A stretch of DNA of 31,252 bases from CAISOG01 sp044375625 (GTDB lineage: Bacteria > Pseudomonadota > Alphaproteobacteria > CAISOG01), in assembly GCA_044375625.1 (NCBI GenBank), contig JBILMH010000016.1:1-31252 (forward strand). The letters are read 5' to 3'. The notes beneath the pieces were generated by a model. That model was not told the origin of the DNA and did not search any database. It worked only from the letters and a program-made list of their open reading frames with translations. A program made the position numbers and the translations under genes. Position 1 is the first letter of the stretch. Each line of letters starts with the position of its first letter. Of the stretch, positions 1 to 6,970 are shown piece by piece.

Positions 1-142
1 CCCTCGCCCTCTCCAAATACAACACCTTCCGCCCCCATTCTTCCTTGCGCGGCGCCACCCCTCTCCACTATATTCATTCTTCCTTCCCAGCACTCCTCCA
101 GTCTCATATGTACTGAACCTATACACCCCCATTCCACCCCCC

Positions 143-172
143 TTGCATCCAGGGGGTAAGGCGTGCTAAATT
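143..172 (+). promoter_or_regulatory. Candidate promoter of the isc genes
   Basis: TTGCAT at 143-148 resembles a -35 box. An extended -10-like TGCTAAATT lies at 164-172, with the hexamer TAAATT at 167-172 and an 18-base spacer. It sits about 40 bases upstream of the iscU start, ahead of a strong GGGGAGG ribosome site at 198-204. Only part of the consensus is matched, so this is a tentative call. The preceding 140 bases are pyrimidine-rich and hold no gene that I can see. Confidence 0.4.
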
Positions 173-194
173 CCTTATTAGGATAGTCAACAAT
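170..194 (+). promoter_or_regulatory. Candidate IscR type-1-like operator overlapping the isc promoter
   Basis: The right half-site TAGTCAACAAT (184-194) matches 10 of 11 positions of the known type-1 IscR half-site YAGTCRRSTAT. The left half (170-183) matches 8 of the 11 conserved positions of ATASYYGACTR. The site overlaps the proposed -10 box and the likely transcription start, the expected place for repression by [2Fe-2S]-IscR. No iscR gene is in the window, so which regulator binds here is inference. Confidence 0.4.
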
Positions 195-212
195 TAAGGG
201 GAGGGCGTTGTC

Positions 213-623
213 ATGGCCTACAGCAAGGACGTGATTGACCACTACGAAAATCCGCGCAACGTTGGTTCGTTGCCGAAGGATGACAGCAACGTCGGCACAG
301 GTTTGGTGGGCGCGCCGGCCTGCGGTGACGTGATGAAGTTGCAGATTCGGGTCGATGACCAGGGCGTGATTGAGGATGCCAAATTTAAGACGTTCGGCTG
401 TTTGTCGGCCATAGCCTCATCATCGCTGGCGACCGAATGGCTTAAGGGCAAACGGCTGGATGAGGCTAAGCAGATTAAAAACAGCCAGATTGCTGAGCAT
501 TTGGCCTTGCCACCCGTGAAAATCCACTGCTCTATTCTGGCTGAGGATGCCATTAAGGCGGCGATTGCCGATTATGAGCATAAGGCCGAATCCGCCGCCC
601 AAACCGATTCTGCGGTGGCTTAG
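213..623 (+). CDS. iscU: Fe-S cluster assembly scaffold IscU
   Basis: IscU is the cytoplasmic scaffold on which IscS-derived sulfur and iron form a [2Fe-2S] cluster before transfer by HscA/HscB. The 136-residue protein has the three ligand cysteines C37 (APACGD), C63 (FGC) and C106 (KIHCSIL), plus the LPPVK motif at 99-103 that HscA recognises. The family is very conserved, and one position stands out: residue 64, directly after C63, is Leu (codon TTG, 402-404), where IscU proteins normally have Gly in FGCGSAIAS. The last dozen residues are an Ala/Ser/Thr-rich tail. The start is supported by GGGGAGG eight bases upstream. It is the first gene of the iscU-iscA-hscB run; iscS is not upstream within the window. 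Confidence 0.96.
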   Translation: MAYSKDVIDHYENPRNVGSLPKDDSNVGTGLVGAPACGDVMKLQIRVDDQGVIEDAKFKTFGCLSAIASSSLATEWLKGKRLDEAKQIKNSQIAEHLALPPVKIHCSILAEDAIKAAIADYEHKAESAAQTDSAVA

Positions 624-659
624 TAACGCATCGCTGGTTTGCCATAAGGAATGATGGAA

Positions 660-1106
660 ATGGTCAATGCCTGTGACAACGGAACAGAGCCATTGGTGGC
701 GTCGGCTGAACTGCCGCCACCGCCTGCTGCGCCTGTGCAGGCTGCCAAAAGGGCGGGGCGCCCATCGCCGCTGACCGTTACCCCCGCCGCCATCGAACGG
801 GTGCAGCAGCTGTTGGCCAGCCGTGGCAAGCCCAGCGCGGGTGTGCGCATCGGCATCCGTACCCGTGGGTGCAGCGGCATGGCCTATACCCTGGAATTCG
901 CGGATCAGGCGCATCCGTTGGATGAGGTGGTGACCGCCACCCCCGCCGATGGTCAGCCCTTAACGATTTTGATTGACCCAAAGGCGGTGTTGTTTTTGTT
1001 GGGCACGGAGATGGATTTTGTTGAAAGCGCGCTGGAATCGGGTTTCACCTTTCGCAACCCGAATGAAAAGGGGCGTTGCGGCTGTGGCGAAAGCTTTCAT
1101 GTCTAA
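660..1106 (+). CDS. iscA: A-type Fe-S carrier IscA with N-terminal extension
   Basis: This is an A-type iron-sulfur carrier that passes clusters, mainly [4Fe-4S], to apoproteins. The core runs from LTVTPAAIERV to the end and has the three invariant cysteines in GCSG and in the CGCGESF tail. It also carries family landmarks such as DPKAVLFLLGTEMDFVES and GFTFRNPN. Before the core lies an unusual extension of about 37 residues rich in Pro and Ala; most IscA proteins are about 107 residues. ATG at 660 is chosen because AAGGA (646-650) is nine bases upstream; ATG codons at 651 and 654 are in frame but too close to that site. It follows iscU by 36 bases and is probably co-transcribed. ErpA or SufA are possible alternative names; the neighbours favour IscA. 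Confidence 0.9.
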   Translation: MVNACDNGTEPLVASAELPPPPAAPVQAAKRAGRPSPLTVTPAAIERVQQLLASRGKPSAGVRIGIRTRGCSGMAYTLEFADQAHPLDEVVTATPADGQPLTILIDPKAVLFLLGTEMDFVESALESGFTFRNPNEKGRCGCGESFHV

Positions 1107-1151
1107 CCTGCCCCTATCCCTACCGATTCCCTTAGCAATCCCCAGCCGCCC

Positions 1152-1709
1152 ATGACCTGTTGGCATTGTTGGGCGGGCGGGGTGACAGCGGCGCAGGCGG
1201 TGTGTGCGGCCTGTGGCGCGGTGCAGCCGCCGCAAGCCATCGACCATTTCGCCCTGTTGGGGCAACCGCGCGGCTTTGACCTGAATTTGCCCGCGTTGGA
1301 GCAGGCCTATGTCACGGGGCAGCAGGCTGTGCACCCCGATCGCCTGGTGGGGCGCAGTGCCCGCGAACGCGCCTATGCCGCCAGCCATAGTGCCAATCTG
1401 AACGATGCCTGGAAAACCCTGCGCGATCCCCTTCGCCGCGCCCTGTATCTGTGCCAATTGTTGGGCATTGATTTGGGCAGCAGCGATGGGCGATTTGCCG
1501 ATGCGCCGCATTTGTTGCAGGAGAATATGGAGCTGCACGAGGCGTTTATGGAGGCCGCGGGGGATATGGCCGCCACCGCCGCCCTGCATCACCAGGTAGC
1601 AGGGTTGGTTCAGCAGCAGCTTAGTCAACTTGGCGATGATTTTGCGGCGGGTGATGCCACCGCCATCCGTCTGGGCACCCTGCGCCTGCAATTTCTGATG
1701 AAGCTTTAG
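1152..1709 (+). CDS. hscB: Fe-S co-chaperone HscB (J-protein) with zinc ribbon
   Basis: HscB delivers IscU to the Hsp70 HscA and stimulates its ATPase. The J-domain has HPD at residues 61-63 (AVHPDR), then the conserved region SANLNDAWKTLRDPLRRALYL. The C-terminal half is the helical IscU-binding domain. The N-terminus has C3-x2-C6 and C18-x2-C21 (TCWHC and CAAC), a zinc-ribbon arrangement known from mitochondrial HSC20 and absent from E. coli HscB. The length of 185 residues fits a normal HscB plus this extension. No clear ribosome site precedes the ATG; the gene lies 45 bases after iscA and may rely on translational coupling. hscA and fdx, its usual partners, do not follow. Confidence 0.9.
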   Translation: MTCWHCWAGGVTAAQAVCAACGAVQPPQAIDHFALLGQPRGFDLNLPALEQAYVTGQQAVHPDRLVGRSARERAYAASHSANLNDAWKTLRDPLRRALYLCQLLGIDLGSSDGRFADAPHLLQENMELHEAFMEAAGDMAATAALHHQVAGLVQQQLSQLGDDFAAGDATAIRLGTLRLQFLMKL

Positions 1710-1842
1710 GGCGGTGCTGAATCAGCTTCTTGCGCCAACGCGCCCCCAAAGATGGTGTTCGTTAAGCGATGAACAAGGGGTTTTTTTATCTAAAAAAAAT
1801 GATAGAAAACTTGTAATCAATATTGGTAAGGGGATGGATGCG

Positions 1843-2859
1843 ATGGAAGAAGATACTCACAGGCTAAATGGGGGACAGGCACTGGCGGCAACCGCCCATA
1901 CCGCCGTGAAGTCTGCCGCCTGGTGGGGTGCGATGGGCAATTTTGCTTGGGCATGCGTGTTAACCCCCGTTACGGCGCCGTTGCATCTGGTGGCGGGCGC
2001 CATTGGGCTGTCAAACGAAACGCATTTTCGTTTGGCGGATAAGAATATTGTTTATCAATCTGTTACATCTCATCTTAACCAATGGTTTTCCCCCATTGGT
2101 CGCCACCTAAGCCGCAAGACTATTGATAATTCCCTGGCGGCGCGGATGGCGATAACCGCCAATCGATCATGGCACAGCCCCGCCCTTGTTGATATTTTTT
2201 CAATCGGTTGCTTTGCCGCCAACGCGGTTGAGGCGGCCTTTCGGGCTGACCTGTTACGGTCGATCATCAGCCTGATTTATATAGCAGGCCTTATCGCCCT
2301 TATTAATTTGATTGAACGCAATTATTCCTTAGACAGTCGTTGCCAATCCCCTGGCGTGTTTGCGGGGATAAAGGCTTGGTACCAAAAAACTGTATCCGCG
2401 CCGTTTAAGGCGGTATTTGCCAATACGGGCTTTTGGTTCCCCCTGGGTAACGCGGTAACCATGGTTGAGCAGGGGGTTAAAACGTTGCTTAACCCGTTGG
2501 GGACGATTGGGTTTTTTATCGCGGCCTGTGCAACGGTTACCGCCATGAAACCCCTGTTGCAAAGCATGGCAAAATCTGCTGGTCTGCATCTGGATGGACG
2601 CATGCCGTCATCAACCCCACCCGCGCCGAACCGATTCAGACGAGCCCTGGCCAGTGGATTTGAGGCTGCTATGGCGGGGGTGCTGGGCGCCAAGGCTGGC
2701 CGCGCGCAACGGATTGGGGCGGTCGGCGATTTCATAGCCGCCATCAATTCCCTTAGCTTGGGGCATTATGAGATTGGTATCGCCCTGGCCTGCTGGGGCG
2801 TATCAAACTGGCTTCTGGGCGGCCTGAGCAATAAAGAGGCTGCCGACGCCGCGCCGTGA
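1843..2859 (+). CDS. Multi-pass membrane protein of unrecognised family, copy 1
   Basis: I do not recognise the family. The protein has about six hydrophobic stretches (around WWGAMGNFAWACVLTPV, DIFSIGCFAANAV, IISLIYIAGLIALI, TIGFFIAACATVTA and IGIALACWGVSNWLL), so it is probably an inner-membrane protein. The next gene is a paralogue. Both share GTAVK/HTAVK near the N-terminus, an FxNxGFWF..G..VTM.E.G block, KPL after a hydrophobic helix, AGR.Q.IGA.G near residue 290, and NW...SNK..A at the end. The frame opens at 1714, but 1770-1833 is A+T-rich and non-coding in character. ATG at 1843 has AAGGGG nine bases upstream and aligns with the paralogue's N-terminus, so I start there. Base composition resembles the core genes. 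Confidence 0.75.
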   Translation: MEEDTHRLNGGQALAATAHTAVKSAAWWGAMGNFAWACVLTPVTAPLHLVAGAIGLSNETHFRLADKNIVYQSVTSHLNQWFSPIGRHLSRKTIDNSLAARMAITANRSWHSPALVDIFSIGCFAANAVEAAFRADLLRSIISLIYIAGLIALINLIERNYSLDSRCQSPGVFAGIKAWYQKTVSAPFKAVFANTGFWFPLGNAVTMVEQGVKTLLNPLGTIGFFIAACATVTAMKPLLQSMAKSAGLHLDGRMPSSTPPAPNRFRRALASGFEAAMAGVLGAKAGRAQRIGAVGDFIAAINSLSLGHYEIGIALACWGVSNWLLGGLSNKEAADAAP

Positions 2860-2879
2860 TTCAATAACAAATAATTTTC

Positions 2880-2907
2880 TTGAAAATTTTTAGAAAAAGT
2901 ATAGCAT
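2880..2907 (+). promoter_or_regulatory. Weak candidate promoter for membrane protein copy 2
   Basis: TTGAAA at 2880-2885 and TAGCAT at 2902-2907 are 16 bases apart in an A+T-rich spacer between the two membrane-protein genes. AAGGA at 2919-2923 then precedes the ATG at 2932 by eight bases. The -10 match is only four of six, so the second gene could equally be expressed from upstream. Confidence 0.3.
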
Positions 2908-2931
2908 GCTTTAAATATAAGGAATAAATGC

Positions 2932-3984
2932 ATGCATAATAGCGCTGTGAATCCAATATCTTTAGGTCGGTGGGCTGCCATCACGGCAGGAACAGCTGTT
3001 AAATGTCCTGCTTTTTGGGCAGCTGTGGGGGCTTCTGCCTTTTCGGCGAATCCAATTTTGGGATCATTACAACTTTATGCAGGAATTAATGGTGCTAGTA
3101 GCAAGGCAGAAACCTGGTGTTCAGAGCAAGGCATAGAAGGATATAAGTCCATTAAAACAATACTAAGTGAATGGTCATCAAATCAAAATTATACAAAAAA
3201 AGCCGTTTTTAATTTTAATAAATTTCCATTAGTTCAGAAGGCTGGCGTTACAATTTCTGATTCATTTAAAAGCCCAGCTTTTTCTGAAGAATTTGGCGCA
3301 GTCGTTTATGGTGTGAATGCGCTTGTTGAATTATCACATGGTAATGTTGCAAGAGCTGTTAGCAGTTTATTTTTTCTATTTGGAAAACTAAAGGTTGCCA
3401 ACTATCTTGAAACCGATCAAAAAACGGCAAGCAACTTTCATCCTAACGGTTTTTTTCAGGATGTAGGTGTAAGATCTTTGTACAGTCAAAAAGTTCCAAA
3501 AAAAATTAAGGATGTTTTTAATAATGCAGGATTTTGGTTTTATACGGGAAGTTTCGTTACGATGGCTGAAAAGGGCGCCCATGTTTTTGAAAGCCCCTTA
3601 AGTGTTGCAGCATCTGTTGTAACTCTTGCTGCTTCTGTTGTGTCAATAAAACCACTTTTTTCTAAGGAAAATCATTCTACTGGTACGACAAGTGCTGTTA
3701 GAAATTCTGCTGAAAATTTGTGTTTGCGGGTTTTTGGTGAAGAGGCGGGGCGTTCACAGAAAATTGGCGCTATTGGGTTAGCTATTGGTGCAATTCATTC
3801 CCTTACACGTTGTGCCCACTCAGTGGTAACAGGAAACCCTGTTGACACTAATGATTTGTTAAGAGCCGTAGCTTTTGGAACTTGGTCTAGGTCTAACTGG
3901 CAGTATAGTAACATTAGCAATAAAAATGCGGCTATGCAGCGAGAGCGAGAGGCTGCCGCTCAGGCGCAACAATCAGCCAGATAG
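2932..3984 (+). CDS. Multi-pass membrane protein of unrecognised family, copy 2 (A+T-rich)
   Basis: This is a paralogue of the preceding gene with unknown function, about 350 residues. Conserved blocks include AITAGTAVK, VFNNAGFWFYTGSFVTMAEKG, SVVSIKPLF, EEAGRSQKIGAIGLAIGAIHSL and SNWQYSNISNKNAA. Hydrophobic stretches occur at similar places, so a membrane location is likely. The C-terminus ends in a charged, Gln/Ala-rich tail. Codon use differs strikingly from copy 1: many A/T-ending codons, TTT, AAA and AAT runs. So the pair is either an old duplication with one copy drifting or one acquired copy. The start is fixed by AAGGA eight bases upstream. It ends 10 bases before the convergent stop of isocitrate lyase. 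Confidence 0.75.
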   Translation: MHNSAVNPISLGRWAAITAGTAVKCPAFWAAVGASAFSANPILGSLQLYAGINGASSKAETWCSEQGIEGYKSIKTILSEWSSNQNYTKKAVFNFNKFPLVQKAGVTISDSFKSPAFSEEFGAVVYGVNALVELSHGNVARAVSSLFFLFGKLKVANYLETDQKTASNFHPNGFFQDVGVRSLYSQKVPKKIKDVFNNAGFWFYTGSFVTMAEKGAHVFESPLSVAASVVTLAASVVSIKPLFSKENHSTGTTSAVRNSAENLCLRVFGEEAGRSQKIGAIGLAIGAIHSLTRCAHSVVTGNPVDTNDLLRAVAFGTWSRSNWQYSNISNKNAAMQREREAAAQAQQSAR

Positions 3985-3994
3985 AGCAGAAGTC

Positions 3995-5284
3995 CTAGCC
4001 GTGAAACTGGGCGGTTTCGGTTGAACCCGCCATGGCGGTGGTGCTGGATTTGCCTCCCGATACCGCGACCGAGACGGCATCGAAATAGCTGGTTCCAACC
4101 TCCCGCTGGTGCCGCACGGCGGTAAAGCCATGGTCGGCGGCGGCAAATTCGCCCACCTGGAATTCGGCATAGGCGCCCATGCCGCGATCGCGATAGGCGC
4201 GCGCCAGCTCAAACATGCTGTAGTTCAGGTTGTGAAAGCCCGCCAGGGTGACAAATTGATAGCGATAGCCCATGGCGGCAATTTGCTGTTGAAAAGTCTC
4301 AATATCCGCCTGGCTTAACTTCGCCTTCCAGTTGAAGGAGGGGGAGCAGTTATAGGCCAACCATTTGCCAGGGAATTGGGCGTGAACAGCCTCAGCAAAG
4401 CGTTTGGCCTCAACCAAATTCGGCTCACTGGTTTCCCACCAGATTAGGTCGGCATAGGGGGCATAGGCCAGGGCGCGGGCAATGCAGTAGTCCAACCCCA
4501 CTTCGTCTTTAATGGCATAAAAACCCTCAGAAGTGCGGGCGCCGGTCAGAAACGGGCGATCCCGTTCATCAATATCGCTGGTGATAAATTGGGCGCTGTG
4601 GGCATCGGTACGGGCGACGATCAGGGTATCAACCCCCGACACATCGGCGGCCAGGCGGGCGGCGTTCAGGGTGCGGATAAAGCCCTGAATGGGCAACAGC
4701 ACTTTGCCGCCCAGGTGGCCACATTTTTTCTCCGACGCCAACTGATCCTCAAAATGCACCGCCGCCGCGCCGGCCTCAATATAGGCCTTCATAATCTCAA
4801 AGGCGTTGAGGGGGCCCCCAAAGCCAGCCTCAGCATCGGCCAGAATCGGCACAAACCAATCGATGTTGCCGGTGCCCTCCATGGTTTGGATTTGGTCAGC
4901 CCGCGCCAGGGTACGGTTAATTTTTTTGACCAACTCCGGCCCACTGTTGGCGGGGTACAGGCTTTGGTCGGGATACATCTGGCCAGCGGTGTTGTTGTCC
5001 GCCGCCACCTGCCACCCGCTAAGATAGATGGATTTCAGCCCCGCCCGCACCATCTGCATCGCCTGATTCCCCGACAGCGCGCCAAGGGAAGCAACATAGG
5101 GCGTGGTTTGCAGGTAATGCCACAGCTTCGCCGCGCCCAATTTGGCCAGCGTATGATCCACCACCACACTGCCGCGTAGGCGCAGCACATCCGCCACCGT
5201 GTAGTCACGCTGAATCCCATGCCAGCGCGGGGTTGACCAGTCGGGCGCGGGGGTTGTGGGGGCGGTGGGAACGGGTGTGGTCAT
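3995..5284 (-). CDS. aceA: Isocitrate lyase
   Basis: Isocitrate lyase splits isocitrate into succinate and glyoxylate, the first step of the glyoxylate shunt, allowing growth on acetate or fatty acids. The 429-residue protein has the catalytic motif KKCGH (SEKKCGHLGGKVL), the metal-binding ADAEAGFGG segment, VARTDAHSA and NCSPSFNW. The length fits the bacterial short form. The start is supported by AGGA about nine bases upstream on the minus strand. Malate synthase is not in the window. The gene is convergent with the membrane-protein pair and divergent from the HEAT-like gene. Its upstream region is crowded with repeats, so its native promoter is hard to see. Confidence 0.96.
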   Translation of the reverse strand: MTTPVPTAPTTPAPDWSTPRWHGIQRDYTVADVLRLRGSVVVDHTLAKLGAAKLWHYLQTTPYVASLGALSGNQAMQMVRAGLKSIYLSGWQVAADNNTAGQMYPDQSLYPANSGPELVKKINRTLARADQIQTMEGTGNIDWFVPILADAEAGFGGPLNAFEIMKAYIEAGAAAVHFEDQLASEKKCGHLGGKVLLPIQGFIRTLNAARLAADVSGVDTLIVARTDAHSAQFITSDIDERDRPFLTGARTSEGFYAIKDEVGLDYCIARALAYAPYADLIWWETSEPNLVEAKRFAEAVHAQFPGKWLAYNCSPSFNWKAKLSQADIETFQQQIAAMGYRYQFVTLAGFHNLNYSMFELARAYRDRGMGAYAEFQVGEFAAADHGFTAVRHQREVGTSYFDAVSVAVSGGKSSTTAMAGSTETAQFHG

Positions 5285-5384
5285 GGGAAAAATTCCTAAA
5301 GGATGGGGCAGGGGGGAAGGGGCTAGGACAGGTGGGGGTAAGATGGTTAAGGCAGTTTAGCGACTTACCCGCAAAAAATCGATA

Positions 5385-5429
5385 CCCCTTTTTTACCCCC
5401 GCCCCTCTTTTTTTTACCCCCGCCCCCTG
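5385..5429 (+). repeat. C-run/T-run repeat, copy A
   Basis: This copy has two units of a T-run followed by ACCCCCGCCC, separated by CTC and ending in GCCCCCTG. Copy B at 6803-6846 has the same layout in the same orientation, with TATACCCCCGCCC, ACTC, a T-run and ATCCCCCGCCCCCTG. The two copies bracket the HEAT-like gene as direct repeats. Confidence 0.7.
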
Positions 5430-5472
5430 CGGGGGATCCATACGGTGGGGCGGCTGGGGCGCGGTAGAGGTT

Positions 5473-5501
5473 GGTGGGCTCCCGCCTACGCGGAAATGAC
5501 A
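5473..5501 (-). repeat. Intergenic palindromic repeat of the GTCATT-CCGCG type
   Basis: Read on the minus strand, this contains TGTCATTTCCGCGTAGGCGG followed by GAGCCCA. It is the well-known short palindromic repeat that translates as S-F-P-R-R-R-E-P in one frame and occurs in many proteobacterial intergenic regions. The core CCGC-ctac-GCGG can fold into a hairpin. Only one copy is seen in this window. Confidence 0.65.
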
Positions 5502-5579
5502 TTGTTAGGGCGGGGAGGGGGAAGCTGATGGATTGCCATTTCCAATAAAGCGTTATATAACAAAAAGAAATCTTTTTAA

Positions 5580-5608
5580 TTGACATATTTATTTTTTTAT
5601 GAAATAAC
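5580..5608 (+). promoter_or_regulatory. Candidate promoter of the HEAT-like gene
   Basis: A perfect TTGACA lies at 5580-5585. A weak -10-like AATAAC lies at 5603-5608 after a 17-base spacer, within an A+T-rich stretch about 70 bases upstream of the gene start. The -35 is convincing; the -10 is a four-of-six match. Confidence 0.4.
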
Positions 5609-5676
5609 TAATAATGGCAATAGCTTTTTTCAATAAAGTTTGTTTTCAATCAATGAAATTTTGAAAGTGCAGTAGG

Positions 5677-6726
5677 ATGAGTAATTTTAGTTTTAAAAAT
5701 TTGATAGGCACTATAAAAAAAATGGTTTCTCCAGGGCAGGAGGGGGAAAGCCGGCAGGAAGACTTGCATAGTCTCCAGGAGCAGCTGAATGATCCAGATA
5801 TTCAACCCAGTCTTCTTAATGTGTTACAGCTTCATGCGTTGCAGTACGATCCCGACCCGTATGTTCGCCAGGAAGCATTTAGATCTCTCGAGGGGAGTGT
5901 GGAGAAGGATCCATTGGGGCATGATACTCCAGTCAAAGCCGCGTTTATTCATGTGTTGAAGTACGATCCTTCGGAGTATCTTCGCAGCATAGCCCTAAGG
6001 GTTCTCGCGCCGCATGTGGAGAAGGCTCCATTGGGGCACAATACCCCAGTCAAAGCCGCGTTTGTTTGGAGGTTGAATGAAGCGGCATCTGATTATTTTT
6101 TGCACAGAGAAACTTGCAAGGAAGTTTTAGAAGGTCTCAAGAATCATACGGCGGATCCAGGGGTTAGAGCCGCGTTATTAGTTGTCGGTCATCACCACTC
6201 GGAAGTAATAAAAAATACTTTCCAGGTGGAGGATTCAACGGTCAAAGCCGAACTTCTTCATACGTTACAGCACAATCCCGACCCAAATGTTCGCGCGGCA
6301 GCAGCAATTCATCTCGAGTGGCATAGGAATAATGAATACTCAAGTGGTTCAAACCAAGTCAGAGACGCACTTCTTCATACATTGCAACACGATCCCGACC
6401 CGAATGTTCGCGTGCAAGCAGTGGGCTCTCTCGAGGCGAGTGTGGAGGTGGGGCAATTGGGGGACGATACCCCAGTCCAAGCCGCGTTTCTTGAGGTGTT
6501 AACGAATATTGCCCTCGAACCGATGCTTCGCGGTGCAGTAGTACCAAAGCTCTTGCATAGACTGGAGACTACGCGATTCGGGAGCGATACCCCAGTCCAA
6601 GCCGCGTTTCTTACTTTGTGGCAACACGAGTCTGACAGGGGTATTCGCGAGAGAATGCAACCAGGCATCGATTATTGTAGGAGCGATCCAGGGTTTGTAG
6701 ACGCTCTTGAGGGTCGAAGCAGATAG
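5677..6726 (+). CDS. HEAT-like repeat protein
   Basis: This is a 349-residue protein built of about seven or eight degenerate helical repeats of roughly 38 residues, from residue 50 to about 325. The consensus is close to TPVKAAFLHVLQ, then DPDPNVR, then A..SLE.SVE...LG. This is a HEAT-type or PBS-lyase-type solenoid, usually a protein-protein interaction scaffold. There is no signal peptide or membrane helix, so it is probably cytoplasmic. Some units are nearly identical at DNA level: a stretch of at least 27 bases recurs at about 6467 and 6587, indicating recent internal duplication. AGTAGG touches the ATG at 5677, so the exact start is uncertain. The gene sits between direct copies of an intergenic repeat. 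The biological role cannot be told from sequence. Confidence 0.75.
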   Translation: MSNFSFKNLIGTIKKMVSPGQEGESRQEDLHSLQEQLNDPDIQPSLLNVLQLHALQYDPDPYVRQEAFRSLEGSVEKDPLGHDTPVKAAFIHVLKYDPSEYLRSIALRVLAPHVEKAPLGHNTPVKAAFVWRLNEAASDYFLHRETCKEVLEGLKNHTADPGVRAALLVVGHHHSEVIKNTFQVEDSTVKAELLHTLQHNPDPNVRAAAAIHLEWHRNNEYSSGSNQVRDALLHTLQHDPDPNVRVQAVGSLEASVEVGQLGDDTPVQAAFLEVLTNIALEPMLRGAVVPKLLHRLETTRFGSDTPVQAAFLTLWQHESDRGIRERMQPGIDYCRSDPGFVDALEGRSR

Positions 6727-6802
6727 ATGTGAGACTGAAGTGGCGGGTGGAGGTAGTGTTGGTAAGTCGGAGGTTGATCACCGCTTTCCTTAACTCGCCC
6801 AC

Positions 6803-6846
6803 TCTTTTTTTATACCCCCGCCCACTCTTTTTATCCCCCGCCCCCT
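6803..6846 (+). repeat. C-run/T-run repeat, copy B
   Basis: This direct-orientation copy of the element at 5385-5429 lies about 80 bases after the HEAT-like stop codon. Both end in CCCCCGCCCCCTG and have two T-run plus C-run units. T-runs after C-rich blocks could also affect transcription, but I see no stable GC hairpin immediately before the T-runs. Confidence 0.7.
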
Positions 6847-6938
6847 GACCCCCTCCCGCAGGTGGAGGGGGAACACAGGCACACACTCCACCCTTGCGGG
6901 GGAGTCGGAGCGCGTTAGCGATTCGGTGGGGGGGTGTG
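6847..6938 (-). repeat. Structured intergenic repeat, copy 1
   Basis: On the minus strand this reads as the same element as 18198-18285: a CACCCCCCACCGAATCGCT block, then a 25-base core (6883-6907 here) that differs at one base from 18225-18249, then an arm able to fold as CCCCCTCC (6849-6856) with GGAGGGGG (6864-6871). It lies between the convergent ends of the HEAT-like and Ivy-like genes. I infer a dispersed, possibly mobile, intergenic repeat. Confidence 0.75.
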
Positions 6939-6970
6939 AAAGGCGCGCCTATTCTTACCTCACCATTCAA

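Larger units (their letters stand above)
5285..5676. other. Gene-free spacer of 392 bases holding repeats and an A+T-rich promoter region
   Basis: This spacer separates the divergent isocitrate lyase and HEAT-like genes. Its first half is C/G-rich and holds a C-run/T-run repeat (5385-5429) and an intergenic palindromic repeat (5473-5501). Its second half (about 5530-5676) is strongly A+T-rich with a plausible promoter for the HEAT-like gene. Frames reading through it give only low-complexity Gly/Lys/Arg peptides, and I see no gene in it. Confidence 0.7.

Noticed and set aside
1..142. Search for the end of an iscS or iscR gene at the left edge
   Set aside because: No frame in this pyrimidine-rich stretch resembles either protein; it looks non-coding.
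1714..1842. Longer N-terminus for membrane protein copy 1
   Set aside because: The stretch is A+T-rich and unlike coding sequence, and the paralogue begins at the position matching ATG 1843.
5900..6620. Regularly spaced near-identical DNA segments that could suggest a CRISPR array
   Set aside because: The segments are in frame, encode the helical repeats of one protein, and the intervening sequence is coding and related, not unique spacers.
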